This document shows positions 1 to 7,961 of a stretch of DNA of 36,356 bases, piece by piece (position 1 is the first letter of the stretch; each line of letters starts with the position of its first letter). Source of the DNA: a virus. The DNA lies in the IMG/VR virus record IMGVR_UViG_3300019776_001117, positions 1 through 36,356 of that record. One strand, written 5' to 3'. Position numbers and translations under genes: made by a program. Below the pieces are notes generated by a model, which searched no databases, was not told the origin of the DNA, and was given only the letters and a program-made list of their open reading frames with translations.

Positions 1-267
1 TTATATAAATATTGCATTCGCCACAATAAACCCGCTAGTCCACGCATTCTGAAAATTAAATCCTCCCGTAATGGTATCGATGTTTACAATTTCAACAACG
101 AAATATAGGCTTTCGTGTAATTTATTCTCCATCGTTTTGACGATGATTTCCTTTAAATCGATTCCGCCTGCGGTTCCGAATTCTTCCTTGAAAGTACTTT
201 TGTCATTGACCTGAAAAGTTCCATTCGTCAATTGATTCACCAAATTTTGTAGTTGGCTTTTGGACAA
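1..267 (-). CDS. Short unrecognised ORF, possibly the 3' remnant of a truncated gene
   Basis: An 88-residue frame read from a TTG at 267. The same frame stays open upstream to about 312 (stop TAA at 313-315) with no ATG anywhere, so this looks like the tail of a gene whose 5' part is missing, or a gene with a weak start. The product is soluble, with beta-rich C-terminal sequence (FVVEIVNIDTITGGF), and I see no recognisable domain. It begins about 50 bases after the stop of the lipoprotein gene on the same strand. It lies outside the proposed phage end and is probably host DNA. Confidence 0.4.
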   Translation of the reverse strand: MSKSQLQNLVNQLTNGTFQVNDKSTFKEEFGTAGGIDLKEIIVKTMENKLHESLYFVVEIVNIDTITGGFNFQNAWTSGFIVANAIFI

Positions 268-318
268 ATCAGCCCATTTGGTTTCGCCTTCAATATTTGA
301 TTTAAGAACTAATTATAT

Positions 319-1692
319 TTAAATAGAAATTTTTTGAATAGCCCACTCTTTATCTAATCCCGCACCTTTTGCTTTTGTAATAACAAATAAATTAGTCCCT
401 TCAGAATTACTAAAAACAAAATATGGTACAGCATCGTAAAAAACTCCTCCTCCATTATTATTAAGCACTAAGAATTTTTCTAATTCAAATTTACTTTTGA
501 AATTAAGATTAGTAGAATCATAAATAAAGATGTTCGAAATTCTTGTTGGCGGCCAATAATATCCACTAGAAAGTATTAAATACAAATTATTTTTCTTTGA
601 AGAATGATCCAGCCACTCAATATTTCCATATCCTTCTGGAACAGTTGCATTAATTGTACCATTATAAATCATATCTTGACTTTTGGTTTCTGAAATTCTT
701 ACTACTGTCCTACCTCTTGTAAAGATTCTATTTCCATCTTCAGAAAACCATAAATTTCCATTAAATGGGTAATCACCATGGTATGGAGAATCGTAAATTT
801 TAATGGCAGTTCCATTTTGAATATCAAATTTTTCTATATCAGCTGGTGACCCCCCATTTTCTGCACCATAAATGAATTTCCCTGACAAATCCAATCTTCC
901 TTTTGTTCCTGCATATATTTGATTTTCAATGTCATGAACTTCATTTTCATTAGACAAATTCATATTAATACATCTGATATATGTCCACTGATTTTCCTTA
1001 GGGAAGACATAAGCCCATTTATTATTTCCAAGTACAATATCGAGAGCAAAACAGGAAACATTGTATGTCTTAATTATGGTCTTAGTACTTAAATTTACAT
1101 AAGTGATATGCCCATCATGGCCAACAACAGCAGTTTCGCCATCTTGAGAAATCGAAATACAGGTGGGTATATATAGTAACGGAATTGTTTGAATAGTTTC
1201 GGATCCAGATTTTAAAATATTTACTTGCTTTGGGTGTTCTGAAACAAATACTAGTTGATCTTTACCCTTCGAATATTCGGCATCGATTACATCCGAATTT
1301 AAAATAACTTTTTGTTCTTTAAAATTATCTACGCCTATTACAATAGAATCTTTTTTATTGTTTAAAGTAAAAAATAATTTTGAATAGGACTTACCATTTG
1401 GCAAGTCATCTCTATTGATATTAACTATCAAATCATTTTGATCACCAATTGCAATATCTCCTGTGTTAGACAAAAGTTTTATATGCTTATTTGAATTGTT
1501 TATATTATAATGGATGGCAATCTTACCTTCATTTTTAATTAAAATTTTCAGATTGTTATCTAGCATAGAAAAATTCAATGAATCTGGAATCGAATATTGA
1601 GTATTTTCATTTATTTGAGCCTCATTCATTGAATCTTTTTCACAACCAGAAAAAGTAATAGTTAATATTACTAAGCATATAATTTTCTTCAT
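319..1692 (-). CDS. Lipoprotein with Ig/BACON-like domain and beta-propeller-like repeats
   Basis: A 457-residue predicted outer-membrane or periplasmic lipoprotein. The N-terminus is a lipoprotein signal (Lys-Lys, hydrophobic core, lipobox FSGC with Cys at about residue 17). Residues about 35-125 look like an Ig/BACON-type beta-sandwich. From about residue 130 onward there are repeated short strands typical of YncE/NHL-like beta-propellers (for example SISQDGETAVVGHDG and WFSEDGNRIF). Such proteins are common surface lipoproteins in Bacteroidota; ligand or partner is unknown. The gene is AT-rich and starts 67 bases from the proposed prophage end, so insertion may have replaced its normal upstream control region. 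It is probably host DNA; a phage cargo gene is the alternative if the true end lies further left. Confidence 0.75.
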   Translation of the reverse strand: MKKIICLVILTITFSGCEKDSMNEAQINENTQYSIPDSLNFSMLDNNLKILIKNEGKIAIHYNINNSNKHIKLLSNTGDIAIGDQNDLIVNINRDDLPNGKSYSKLFFTLNNKKDSIVIGVDNFKEQKVILNSDVIDAEYSKGKDQLVFVSEHPKQVNILKSGSETIQTIPLLYIPTCISISQDGETAVVGHDGHITYVNLSTKTIIKTYNVSCFALDIVLGNNKWAYVFPKENQWTYIRCINMNLSNENEVHDIENQIYAGTKGRLDLSGKFIYGAENGGSPADIEKFDIQNGTAIKIYDSPYHGDYPFNGNLWFSEDGNRIFTRGRTVVRISETKSQDMIYNGTINATVPEGYGNIEWLDHSSKKNNLYLILSSGYYWPPTRISNIFIYDSTNLNFKSKFELEKFLVLNNNGGGVFYDAVPYFVFSNSEGTNLFVITKAKGAGLDKEWAIQKISI

Positions 1693-1758
1693 TTTTAAAA
1701 AGTATAATTTGGCTTTTAAAATTTAATTTCTTTTAAAAATATAATCGCAAAATTAAAA

Positions 1759-1787
1759 TGTACACAAATCTAAATTGAAATGTACAC
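1759..1787. repeat. Candidate prophage right end: two TGTACAC boxes spaced 22 bp
   Basis: AAATGTACAC occurs twice as a direct repeat, with TG at 1759 and at 1781, exactly 22 bases apart. Mu-family ends start with 5'-TG and carry transposase-binding repeats of about 22 bp. Seen from the prophage interior, the minus strand would end with CA at 1759. Both repeats lie between the last phage gene and the host-like lipoprotein. Without the left end, the matching inverted TGTACAC and the target duplication cannot be verified. Confidence 0.5.
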
Positions 1788-1821
1788 TTTTCCAGCCAAA
1801 ACACTCACCCTACTACACAAC

Positions 1822-1865
1822 ATTTAAACCCGATTTAAACCCCATTTAACCCACATTTAAACAAA
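1822..1865. repeat. Four tandem 11-bp repeats (ATTTAAAC box)
   Basis: Four consecutive 11-mers each begin ATTTAA (starts at 1822, 1833, 1844, 1855); three read ATTTAAAC and one ATTTAACC. The array overlaps the last codons of the thymidylate-synthase-like gene and sits 35-100 bases inside the proposed phage end. An 11-bp period puts each box on nearly the same face of the helix, as expected for a cooperatively bound protein such as transposase or an architectural factor. The function is inferred. Confidence 0.55.
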
Positions 1866-2484
1866 ACTTCACGTCTTTGCCCTCCAACAGCTCCTTAGTG
1901 CCGGCTATATTATTCTCATACACATGAACATTGCCCAGGAACAACGTAATAGACTTCAACGGCAGGGCAATCTGTTTACTTATGAGGTACAAGTGATAAA
2001 TATCAGCGGGTAAGCCTAGATTGGCGTCAGAACTACGCTGATACGCCGTTACAACGAGCTTGCCTTTCTCTATTTGGAACTGGATAAGACTAAGGCATGG
2101 CTGTTGGTTGCTCTCGCTGTTGTTAGAACCAAGAAATAACACATAATTCTTAGACGGACGTTGCTCTCTATTGATTTTCTGAATGAGCTTTGGCAACTGC
2201 TCAAAATACGTAGGATAGCTATTGACAAGGATAGGACCGCAATAATCCCACCACGAAACACCAACGTTTCTATAAGCCTCCGTAGAGCGTTCGCCTGCCA
2301 TAAATAACCCTAATTCGTCTTTAAGCTTTTTTCGAGCTACAGAATGCCCCTCAAATAGCTCCAACAAGTCAATTGGCTTTAATTCTAGTGTTTGATTCAA
2401 TAAGTAACTGATTGAACCCTTTTTATTTTGTTGAGTTTTACCTTTTTCAAGGATTTTATTTAAAATTTGATGATACTTATTCAT
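1846..2484 (-). CDS. Thymidylate synthase / dCMP hydroxymethylase superfamily protein
   Basis: A 212-residue relative of thymidylate synthase (E. coli enzyme 264 aa). With the ATG at 2484: an N-terminal YHQILNKILEKG helix; a GVSWWD segment (cf. VTIWDEW); catalytic-site QPC (Cys130); then YQRSSD (Arg150, Asp153) and LGLPADI, and HVY (His187, Tyr189). Spacing from Cys to Arg and from Arg to the substrate-selecting residue equals E. coli TS, but that residue is Asp161 where TS has Asn177. Asn-to-Asp here is the known switch from dUMP to dCMP in T4 dCMP hydroxymethylase. The Arg-Arg phosphate clamp from the second subunit is not evident. An upstream start at 2541 is possible but lies inside a strong stem. 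As the last phage gene it occupies the place of Mu mom, so nucleotide modification for DNA protection is inferred. Confidence 0.72.
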   Translation of the reverse strand: MNKYHQILNKILEKGKTQQNKKGSISYLLNQTLELKPIDLLELFEGHSVARKKLKDELGLFMAGERSTEAYRNVGVSWWDYCGPILVNSYPTYFEQLPKLIQKINREQRPSKNYVLFLGSNNSESNQQPCLSLIQFQIEKGKLVVTAYQRSSDANLGLPADIYHLYLISKQIALPLKSITLFLGNVHVYENNIAGTKELLEGKDVKFCLNVG

Positions 2485-2526
2485 TTCGATTTTTGATTGA
2501 TGATTGATTATTTTATATTTGCAACT

Positions 2527-2641
2527 CTCACACCTTACCATACAGAAAAGCCCACAAGCAACTAGAAGACTTATGTCCTCCAGTAGCCTGTGGGCTCTGT
2601 GGTTAAAAAGGTGTGAGAAGCTTTTTTTAATGCTGGAGGAC
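2527..2641. other. Nested inverted repeats, possible pseudoknot, ahead of the TS-like gene
   Basis: Three layers of complementarity are visible. An outer perfect 10-bp stem pairs 2527-2536 with 2608-2617. An inner stem pairs 2549-2556 with 2589-2596 (8 bp), with short helices between (2538-2540 with 2600-2602, 2543-2545 with 2597-2599). A 9-bp perfect match joins the apical loop (2575-2583) to sequence outside the hairpin (2633-2641), which would form a pseudoknot. It fills the gap between the membrane-protein gene and the TS-like gene; the ATG at 2541 lies next to the outer stem. It may be an attenuator, translational switch or processed RNA. Confidence 0.5.
2543..2599 (-). terminator. Hairpin with U-run, minus-strand terminator or attenuator
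   Basis: On the minus strand AGCCCACA pairs with TGTGGGCT and is followed by TTTTCTGT, a plausible intrinsic terminator after the tail-fibre genes. It is the inner part of the larger structure at 2527-2641. Termination here would restrict readthrough into the TS-like gene. Confidence 0.45.
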
Positions 2642-2668
2642 TATTTTTTAATTCCCGCCTCCTGGGAA

Positions 2669-3073
2669 TTAACTCAACAACAAGAAACCCGCTATTTCCT
2701 CATCGTTCATGATAGAGGCAACACAATGGCCCCCTTTACGCCATTTGGAATAATCTACTCCAAACAGCAGGTAATAAAACAGCAAACCAAACCAACTTAG
2801 CGACTTTTCGAGCTTCTTTTTACCAAGGCAACTTGATAATGTTTCTCCAAAAACACCGAAACGATAACCGCCTGTAGAAAATACCAAATTCCAAAAGTCC
2901 GGAAACAAGAAGTTTGCAAAAACATCTACTTTGAAAGCCTTTTTAAACTTCCTTTTAGCTGTGATTTTAAACCATTTTCGACGACGCACATTGATGACTG
3001 TCATTGTAATTTCATCTAAGACATAAACAACAGCAAACAACAATAAGGCTATGATTGACAATACAAATCCCAT
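2669..3073 (-). CDS. Small membrane-associated phage protein, unrecognised
   Basis: 134 residues. An N-terminal transmembrane helix (about residues 3-20, GFVLSIIALLLFAVVYVL) is followed by a very basic segment (RRRKWFKITAKRKFKKAFK) that should stay in the cytoplasm. A second aromatic hydrophobic stretch, SWFGLLFYYLLFGV, lies around residue 92. The start overlaps by one base the stop of the preceding gene, so the two are translationally coupled at the end of the tail-fibre cluster. I recognise no family; a late membrane function or superinfection role is possible but unsupported. Confidence 0.6.
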   Translation of the reverse strand: MGFVLSIIALLLFAVVYVLDEITMTVINVRRRKWFKITAKRKFKKAFKVDVFANFLFPDFWNLVFSTGGYRFGVFGETLSSCLGKKKLEKSLSWFGLLFYYLLFGVDYSKWRKGGHCVASIMNDEEIAGFLLLS

Positions 3074-3561
3074 TACTCCACAAATTCAAATTGAACGCCT
3101 ATTTTTTCACCTTTCATCACCACAGCATCTTTAATGAATAATTGCGCTAAAGGATTTGTCAACGATATATTGCAATCATCAATGCTACCCCCATCAAAAT
3201 ACAACAATGAATCTTCTCGATTAGGATAGCCAATATCTTCAATTACATGAGTAGCTGGCAACTGCATATTATTTGCTGCCAAAACAGCCAACAATGGCAC
3301 GATTTCACCAGTAGCAATTTCTTTGGCGTAAGCAGTTCTATTGGTTGTTGGACTTTCTTCTGAATCGTTGTTATTGCCTTGAAACGGCAAGGTGCAACGG
3401 TCAAGAATTACCTTAACATTATCTTTCACGCAATACATTAAGAACTCAATGTAATACAATGAATTATCAATGATTTCTTTTTTACCATCTTCAATAAATA
3501 CGTTTACAAATGTGCCTTCTGTAAGTATCGGCGAGATATAATTTTGTGATTGTAGTTTCAT
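3073..3561 (-). CDS. Unrecognised virion-region protein downstream of the tail fibre
   Basis: 162 residues, soluble, acidic, no signal peptide or membrane segment. It follows the large fibre gene after 5 bases and is in the same operon, so it may be a fibre accessory, chaperone or distal tail component. The sequence shows alternating beta-type segments (VNVFIEDGKKEIIDN, KVILDRCTLPFQ) and a DDCNISLTNPLAQLFIKDAVVMKGEKIGVQFEF C-terminus region split by a Pro. I do not recognise the family. It lacks the GSRLCF-type motif of the DGR targets, so it is not a DGR target. Confidence 0.55.
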   Translation of the reverse strand: MKLQSQNYISPILTEGTFVNVFIEDGKKEIIDNSLYYIEFLMYCVKDNVKVILDRCTLPFQGNNNDSEESPTTNRTAYAKEIATGEIVPLLAVLAANNMQLPATHVIEDIGYPNREDSLLYFDGGSIDDCNISLTNPLAQLFIKDAVVMKGEKIGVQFEFVE

Positions 3562-3566
3562 TTTTC

Positions 3567-5843
3567 TTAGTATGTTGAATTATTGAAAATTGCTGGTAGA
3601 TTTGTCATTCCCACTTTATAAGTTCCAGAGGCATGGTATATAGAGCCTTCTTTTGTTACAAAATCAGAAGGAATATTAGTAGTTGTATCATTAGAAGATA
3701 CAAATAAAGCACCTGTACCGTTATCGATATATACACTTCCTTTAAACATAACTATACGAGAATAAAAACCTGTCGCATCCGCTGGAGCATTAACCCAATT
3801 AAACATCGGTCTATTATTAGGCATTATAATAGAAATATTTTGAAGTATTAGTTGCATACCATCTGTTGCTACTCTTATATCCATTAAAAAAAATCTTGCT
3901 GCTGATAAAAATGTCCCTGCATCTATAATATTAAGAGTCATATTTGAAAGCTTACAAGTTCTAGACCCCTCATAATTAGATGACCTTGTACCTCTCCCTA
4001 TATTAATAAGGTCATTTATAGTAACATTATAAGTAATATTTACTCTTTGACCAGTTCCGAGTATTTGAACAAAGCTAGTCCCAGAGTAATTATTATAAAA
4101 GACAATATTTGTATAGCTATATCCAGTTAATATCACTATACCAGTAAATCCGCATGTGATACCAGTTCCAGAACTACCTCCTAAAGTTAATACTGGAATT
4201 TTAGAAAAAGTATCATTATTACTAACTGTAATTCCGCTATAGTTATTTATTAAGTTTTTTATTGAAAAACTTCTACAACTAACAGACTGACTAAATAGTC
4301 CTGGTGTATAATTAACAGTTGCATCTCTTAGCTCTAATGTATTCACATCGAAATCAAATGAAACAGGTAAGTTTGAACCTAAAATTGAAATACCTTTATC
4401 TATTCTAAAGTAATTTACCTTCCAAGGAAGAACTGTAGTTCCAGATTGAATACTTCTTGTCCATCCTCTATCAAATCCATATCCAGTAGTGTTGTTAAAA
4501 CATAAAACATTTACATTGATTTCTAGGTAATAAGAACCTCCTGCAAAATCATTAAATGAGTAATTATAATACAAAGTAGTTGGTGTCCAATTAAAATTAA
4601 CTGTACCGTTTACTCGTAGAACAAAAGTTCTAGTTATCTGCAAGCCTTGATTAAAGTTGAACACGCAATTATTGTCAGAAATCAAATTAAAAGACTTCAT
4701 AGTGACTTGAGAATCCAAACTATAAGTTGCTGGTAAACCTGTTGTAATAATAAATAATCCATTACCATTATTGCTAGGCGTATGCGCATTAATAGCATTA
4801 ATACAGGCAATTAAGGTTTTAAAAGGTTTTACAGGATTATAAAATTCAGCAGTAGCGTCATTTCCGTTTGTATCATCAAGATAAACACTATTATATATCG
4901 ATACTTTTGGTACAATATTCCCCTCAACCGCCCACGTATCAGTAGCAACTTTTTTAAGGTAAAACGTATCGCCTTGTATAAAAGTCAAATTTCGTTGTAC
5001 AAATGTAATTCCAGCCCCTCCCACAGTAACAGCACCAGCACCCTCAACAGTACAGGTAATTGTTGTACCTATAGGAATAGCTACACTAGCATTAGTAGGT
5101 ACAGTAGCCGCTACAGCCGTTGCACTCGAAAAACGATTAGTTTTTTTATAATCATCAATAGCAAATGTATAGCTTACACCTGCAATCGAGTTATTGGTGA
5201 GTGCCCAGTCTTGTTTTCCTGAAACATCTGTCATCAGTGTCAAATCACCACTTCCTAAAATAGAATTACCGTTTATTGTTTTTATGTTGGTTCCTGAAAC
5301 CAAGGTCGCTTGTTTACCGTTAACAGCAGTTGTTAAAGTATCAATCAAACCTTTCAACGTTTTACCCATTTCAGCCGTCAAGGCCTTAGTGGTTCCGCCC
5401 GTGGTCAAGTCATTAACCAGTATTGTAGAAAGCGAAGTTTCAACCGTCTTGATCGCATCGACAAGCTCTTGAACGGTGTCAAGATTAACATCGTCAGAAG
5501 TCAACAGCGTGTTTATGGCCGTGATTTGCGTTTGCAATGCGGTAATTTGCGAAGCTGTCAACACATCGACTTCCTGCAAATCTTCCACTAAGCCGTTAAG
5601 TGTTTCGATGGCTGTGGATAATGTTTGGGCGGTTCCGGTGTAACCTCCGTGTGGTAATTTCGAATCCATTTCAGCCTGTCCAGGAATACCAGCCAACAAA
5701 CCATCCAGCCCCTCAATGTCGGCAACGGGAACTTTCTCACTCTTGTGGCGAAAAGAATCCAGCATTGCCCAAAATTGATCTTGCGTAGGCTTTAAATGGG
5801 TTTTAAACCAGTTTTTTATAGTATCTAAAGCAGTTACAGCCAT
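3567..5843 (-). CDS. Tail fibre / receptor-binding protein
   Basis: 758 residues. The N-terminus (DTIKNWFKTHLKPTQDQFW) resembles the baseplate-attachment segment of Bacteroidota phage fibres. Residues about 75-180 form a heptad-rich trimeric coiled coil (LTASQITALQTQITAINTLL and following). Then comes the recurrent fibre motif TNIKTINGNSILGSGDLTL around 185-205. From about 320 to the end the sequence is rich in short beta strands, Asn, Gly and Ser, consistent with a right-handed beta-helix adhesin. It lies between the baseplate/collar gene and two small genes, where Mu carries its fibre genes S and U. It probably determines host range. It carries no variable repeat, so the DGR in this phage does not act on it. 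Confidence 0.75.
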   Translation of the reverse strand: MAVTALDTIKNWFKTHLKPTQDQFWAMLDSFRHKSEKVPVADIEGLDGLLAGIPGQAEMDSKLPHGGYTGTAQTLSTAIETLNGLVEDLQEVDVLTASQITALQTQITAINTLLTSDDVNLDTVQELVDAIKTVETSLSTILVNDLTTGGTTKALTAEMGKTLKGLIDTLTTAVNGKQATLVSGTNIKTINGNSILGSGDLTLMTDVSGKQDWALTNNSIAGVSYTFAIDDYKKTNRFSSATAVAATVPTNASVAIPIGTTITCTVEGAGAVTVGGAGITFVQRNLTFIQGDTFYLKKVATDTWAVEGNIVPKVSIYNSVYLDDTNGNDATAEFYNPVKPFKTLIACINAINAHTPSNNGNGLFIITTGLPATYSLDSQVTMKSFNLISDNNCVFNFNQGLQITRTFVLRVNGTVNFNWTPTTLYYNYSFNDFAGGSYYLEINVNVLCFNNTTGYGFDRGWTRSIQSGTTVLPWKVNYFRIDKGISILGSNLPVSFDFDVNTLELRDATVNYTPGLFSQSVSCRSFSIKNLINNYSGITVSNNDTFSKIPVLTLGGSSGTGITCGFTGIVILTGYSYTNIVFYNNYSGTSFVQILGTGQRVNITYNVTINDLINIGRGTRSSNYEGSRTCKLSNMTLNIIDAGTFLSAARFFLMDIRVATDGMQLILQNISIIMPNNRPMFNWVNAPADATGFYSRIVMFKGSVYIDNGTGALFVSSNDTTTNIPSDFVTKEGSIYHASGTYKVGMTNLPAIFNNSTY

Positions 5844-5846
5844 TTT

Positions 5847-6659
5847 CTAAAGTGGAATTAAAATATATTCGTAGCTAATATCCTGTATTGGTGCTGCGGT
5901 CTCTCTAATAGTTAGTTTAAAAGAAGTATTCGTTTTTTCTCTAACTGCCACAATTACGTCGTTGTCATCGGCTGAGTTGCTCGAATTCGAAATGATAGTA
6001 CCAAGAACCATGTAACTACTAGTCCCAACATTTGGAAAAGTAACCGTACGATAAGCATCGGTCGTAACCACATCACCAATGTTATAAGACCCCTTATACA
6101 AAATAGTTGCAAATGTGGGTTTGTTCTTAATATAGCCGTCTTTTGTATTATCTGTCTCGTTCCAGTCAGGCTGTACGTTTTCTTCCGCATTGTAAGCAAT
6201 AGTATCCAGTTTAAACTTCATTGAATTGACTAAGGTCTGCAACGGAGTAAAATCGAATACATCGACTTTGTAGTCCAATGCGCCTGCAACCATATTCAAA
6301 GGAATACATTCAACAAAATCAGCCCACGGATAACTTGTTGTAGCCGTTCCAAAAGTGGCGTAACGTTTATAAAAAACAGTTCGAAGCTCTGTGTCTTCAA
6401 ACTCTCTTGTTTCGGTTTCTTCAATAATAACCACATTTGGCTGGACAAAACCGCCTACAAAAGGCAAAATCTCTCCATTTACATATATGAATCCATCACT
6501 TACCGTACTTCCTGTAGTCACACAGCCCGAAATAATAGAACGCTCACCTGCTAACTCTCCAATCTTATTCAGCAAAAGCGAATAAGTGGTCTGCATGAAA
6601 GCCAAAGTTTCCGTTTCAAGTGGAAATCCGCCCGGTTGGTCAAAATCTATTCTATTCAT
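5847..6659 (-). CDS. Baseplate/fibre-associated structural protein
   Basis: 270 residues in the tail operon, 3 bases upstream of the fibre gene. The N-terminus MNRIDFDQPGGFPLETETL and the segment SDGFIYVNGEILPF are typical of collar or fibre-network proteins that display a short positive beta-domain. The motif QPDWNETDNTKDGYIKNKP (about residues 163-181) is a widespread linker in Bacteroidota phage tail and fibre proteins, followed by a C-terminal beta-sandwich of about 85 residues. It probably joins the fibre to the baseplate or acts as a short fibre. Confident as a virion tail protein, less so on the exact role. Confidence 0.6.
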   Translation of the reverse strand: MNRIDFDQPGGFPLETETLAFMQTTYSLLLNKIGELAGERSIISGCVTTGSTVSDGFIYVNGEILPFVGGFVQPNVVIIEETETREFEDTELRTVFYKRYATFGTATTSYPWADFVECIPLNMVAGALDYKVDVFDFTPLQTLVNSMKFKLDTIAYNAEENVQPDWNETDNTKDGYIKNKPTFATILYKGSYNIGDVVTTDAYRTVTFPNVGTSSYMVLGTIISNSSNSADDNDVIVAVREKTNTSFKLTIRETAAPIQDISYEYILIPL

Positions 6660-6663
6660 ATCA

Positions 6664-7128
6664 TTATAGTATTGCTATTCTGTATCGTTTGCCTGCCATT
6701 TTATAAAAATCTGCAAAGGCTTTTACTTTGTCTAATTGGTTTTGTGTTAATCCGGCTGGAATATTCACCACAAAGTCAGACCCTGAGCCTGTATAATCTT
6801 CATTTGAGTAAATGAACAATTTGCCCAGGAACTTTGGTTTGTGTTCCGCTGGCGTATAAATATACTTTCGTGGGAACGAGTTCCCGTCAGTAATCGTTAT
6901 TCGCCTTAGTTCCGGGTCTACCTTATCATTGAGAACCTTTCGCAATCGGCACACTTGCCCCGTATGGTTCATCTTGTATAAGTTATCCTCTCGTTTCAAT
7001 CCCCACCAATAGTGAATCTGTGCAACGGGAATAATCATTGCTTGCAGAAAAACAACCAGTTTAACCTTTCTCAAAAAGGTGGGCAACATCATTATTACGA
7101 ACTTGCCCCAATCAACTTTATACCACAT
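6664..7128 (-). CDS. Baseplate-associated protein (Mu gp48 position)
   Basis: 154 residues from the ATG at 7128, whose codon overlaps the end of the baseplate J-like gene; the longer frame begins at 7152 inside that gene and is unlikely. The N-terminus has a hydrophobic run (VVFLQAMIIPVAQIHYWW), then a mixed alpha/beta body with TYTPAEHKP-like loops and a basic C-terminus. In Mu-like phages the gene after the gp47 baseplate wedge encodes gp48, a wedge-to-fibre connector; the assignment rests on position and size only. Confidence 0.5.
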   Translation of the reverse strand: MWYKVDWGKFVIMMLPTFLRKVKLVVFLQAMIIPVAQIHYWWGLKREDNLYKMNHTGQVCRLRKVLNDKVDPELRRITITDGNSFPRKYIYTPAEHKPKFLGKLFIYSNEDYTGSGSDFVVNIPAGLTQNQLDKVKAFADFYKMAGKRYRIAIL

Positions 7129-7960
7129 AATTGATGTTATCAAAAGTGTCAATCTTATAATATCCCGCTTCCGGTATTTTCTTTACCGAAAACCCCACAA
7201 AATCGGTGTAAGTCGAGGTCACAGGCTTATAACTCGCAGAACTGGCCGAAACCACTTGGACGTTTTCTACACCGTCAACAGCTCTCAAATACGCAATGAA
7301 GTCGTTAAGGATAAAAGCCCCGTCAAACGGTAATTCTTTCAAAAATTGTTTGATGGCATCCTCAACAGGCTTATTAGCATTGGCAATACTCACACCGCCG
7401 TTATCAATAACCAAAGGGTCACGGTACACATCCAAATACAACAGCAGTTTATCGGCTGGGTTATTTATCACCGATATTTTCACGCCAGCGTATTTAATAT
7501 CGTTCATGTAAGCGGTGAAGCTCGCAATCTGTCCGCTATCCAGTGGCGAAAGTTCCCCGCCCGTTTCACCCGCTATTTTTACAACAAGTCGGTTAGACTC
7601 TCCCGTTTCATTCACAGAGCAATACTTCACTATTTTAGAAGCTTCTATCTCTTCATCAGTAAACCCGGTATTATCAAACTGATCAGTATCAGTAATCAAT
7701 GAAAAACCGTACTGAAACGCCAAAGCTAAATTTCGGTACCAAGGCAAACGACCGCTTTTTTGTTGTGCGATTGTGTTGTCAATTTCGGCTTTGTGGGTAT
7801 CGAAGAGGGTTTCGAGAAACCAATTAGCAGAAGCCACGATAAACAACATTAATCTATAAATAGCCGTTTTACTTGTACTTGTAAGCACTGGAGACAATGC
7901 CTCGCTTTGTGCTACATAGTCAAGCATTGGTTTTTGTATTTCTTCAATCGTTCTTGCCAT
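7118..7960 (-). CDS. Baseplate J/gp47-like wedge protein
   Basis: 280 residues. It has a helical N-terminus and a central FTDEEIEASKIVKYC segment, then a beta-rich part with SPLDSGQIASFTAYMNDIKYAGV and an NKPVEDAIKQFLKELPFDGAF helix. The overall plan matches the shortened baseplate J-like (Mu gp47, P2 gpJ) proteins of Bacteroidota transposable phages, in which the wedge arm ends in DFIAYLRAVDGVENVQ. It sits between an X/LysM-like gene and the gp48-position gene, as expected of the wedge module. The terminal ATG of the next gene overlaps its stop. Family call is by pattern and context. Confidence 0.6.
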   Translation of the reverse strand: MARTIEEIQKPMLDYVAQSEALSPVLTSTSKTAIYRLMLFIVASANWFLETLFDTHKAEIDNTIAQQKSGRLPWYRNLALAFQYGFSLITDTDQFDNTGFTDEEIEASKIVKYCSVNETGESNRLVVKIAGETGGELSPLDSGQIASFTAYMNDIKYAGVKISVINNPADKLLLYLDVYRDPLVIDNGGVSIANANKPVEDAIKQFLKELPFDGAFILNDFIAYLRAVDGVENVQVVSASSASYKPVTSTYTDFVGFSVKKIPEAGYYKIDTFDNINYVV

Positions 7961-7961
7961 T

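Noticed and set aside
1822-1865. CRISPR-like array of ATTTAAAC repeats
   Set aside because: The repeats are only 11 bp, directly tandem, with no spacers or cas genes.
2484-2541. N-terminal MVRCESCKYK of the longer TS-like frame resembles the start of Mu Com (zinc finger)
   Set aside because: Only one CxxC pair is present, it is followed at once by the TS-like protein, and the segment lies next to a strong stem; ATG 2484 gives a better TS-like N-terminus.
3567-5843. Tail fibre as a third DGR target
   Set aside because: No 80-bp TR-like segment and no GSRLCF/CLec core is present in the fibre or the two small genes beyond it.
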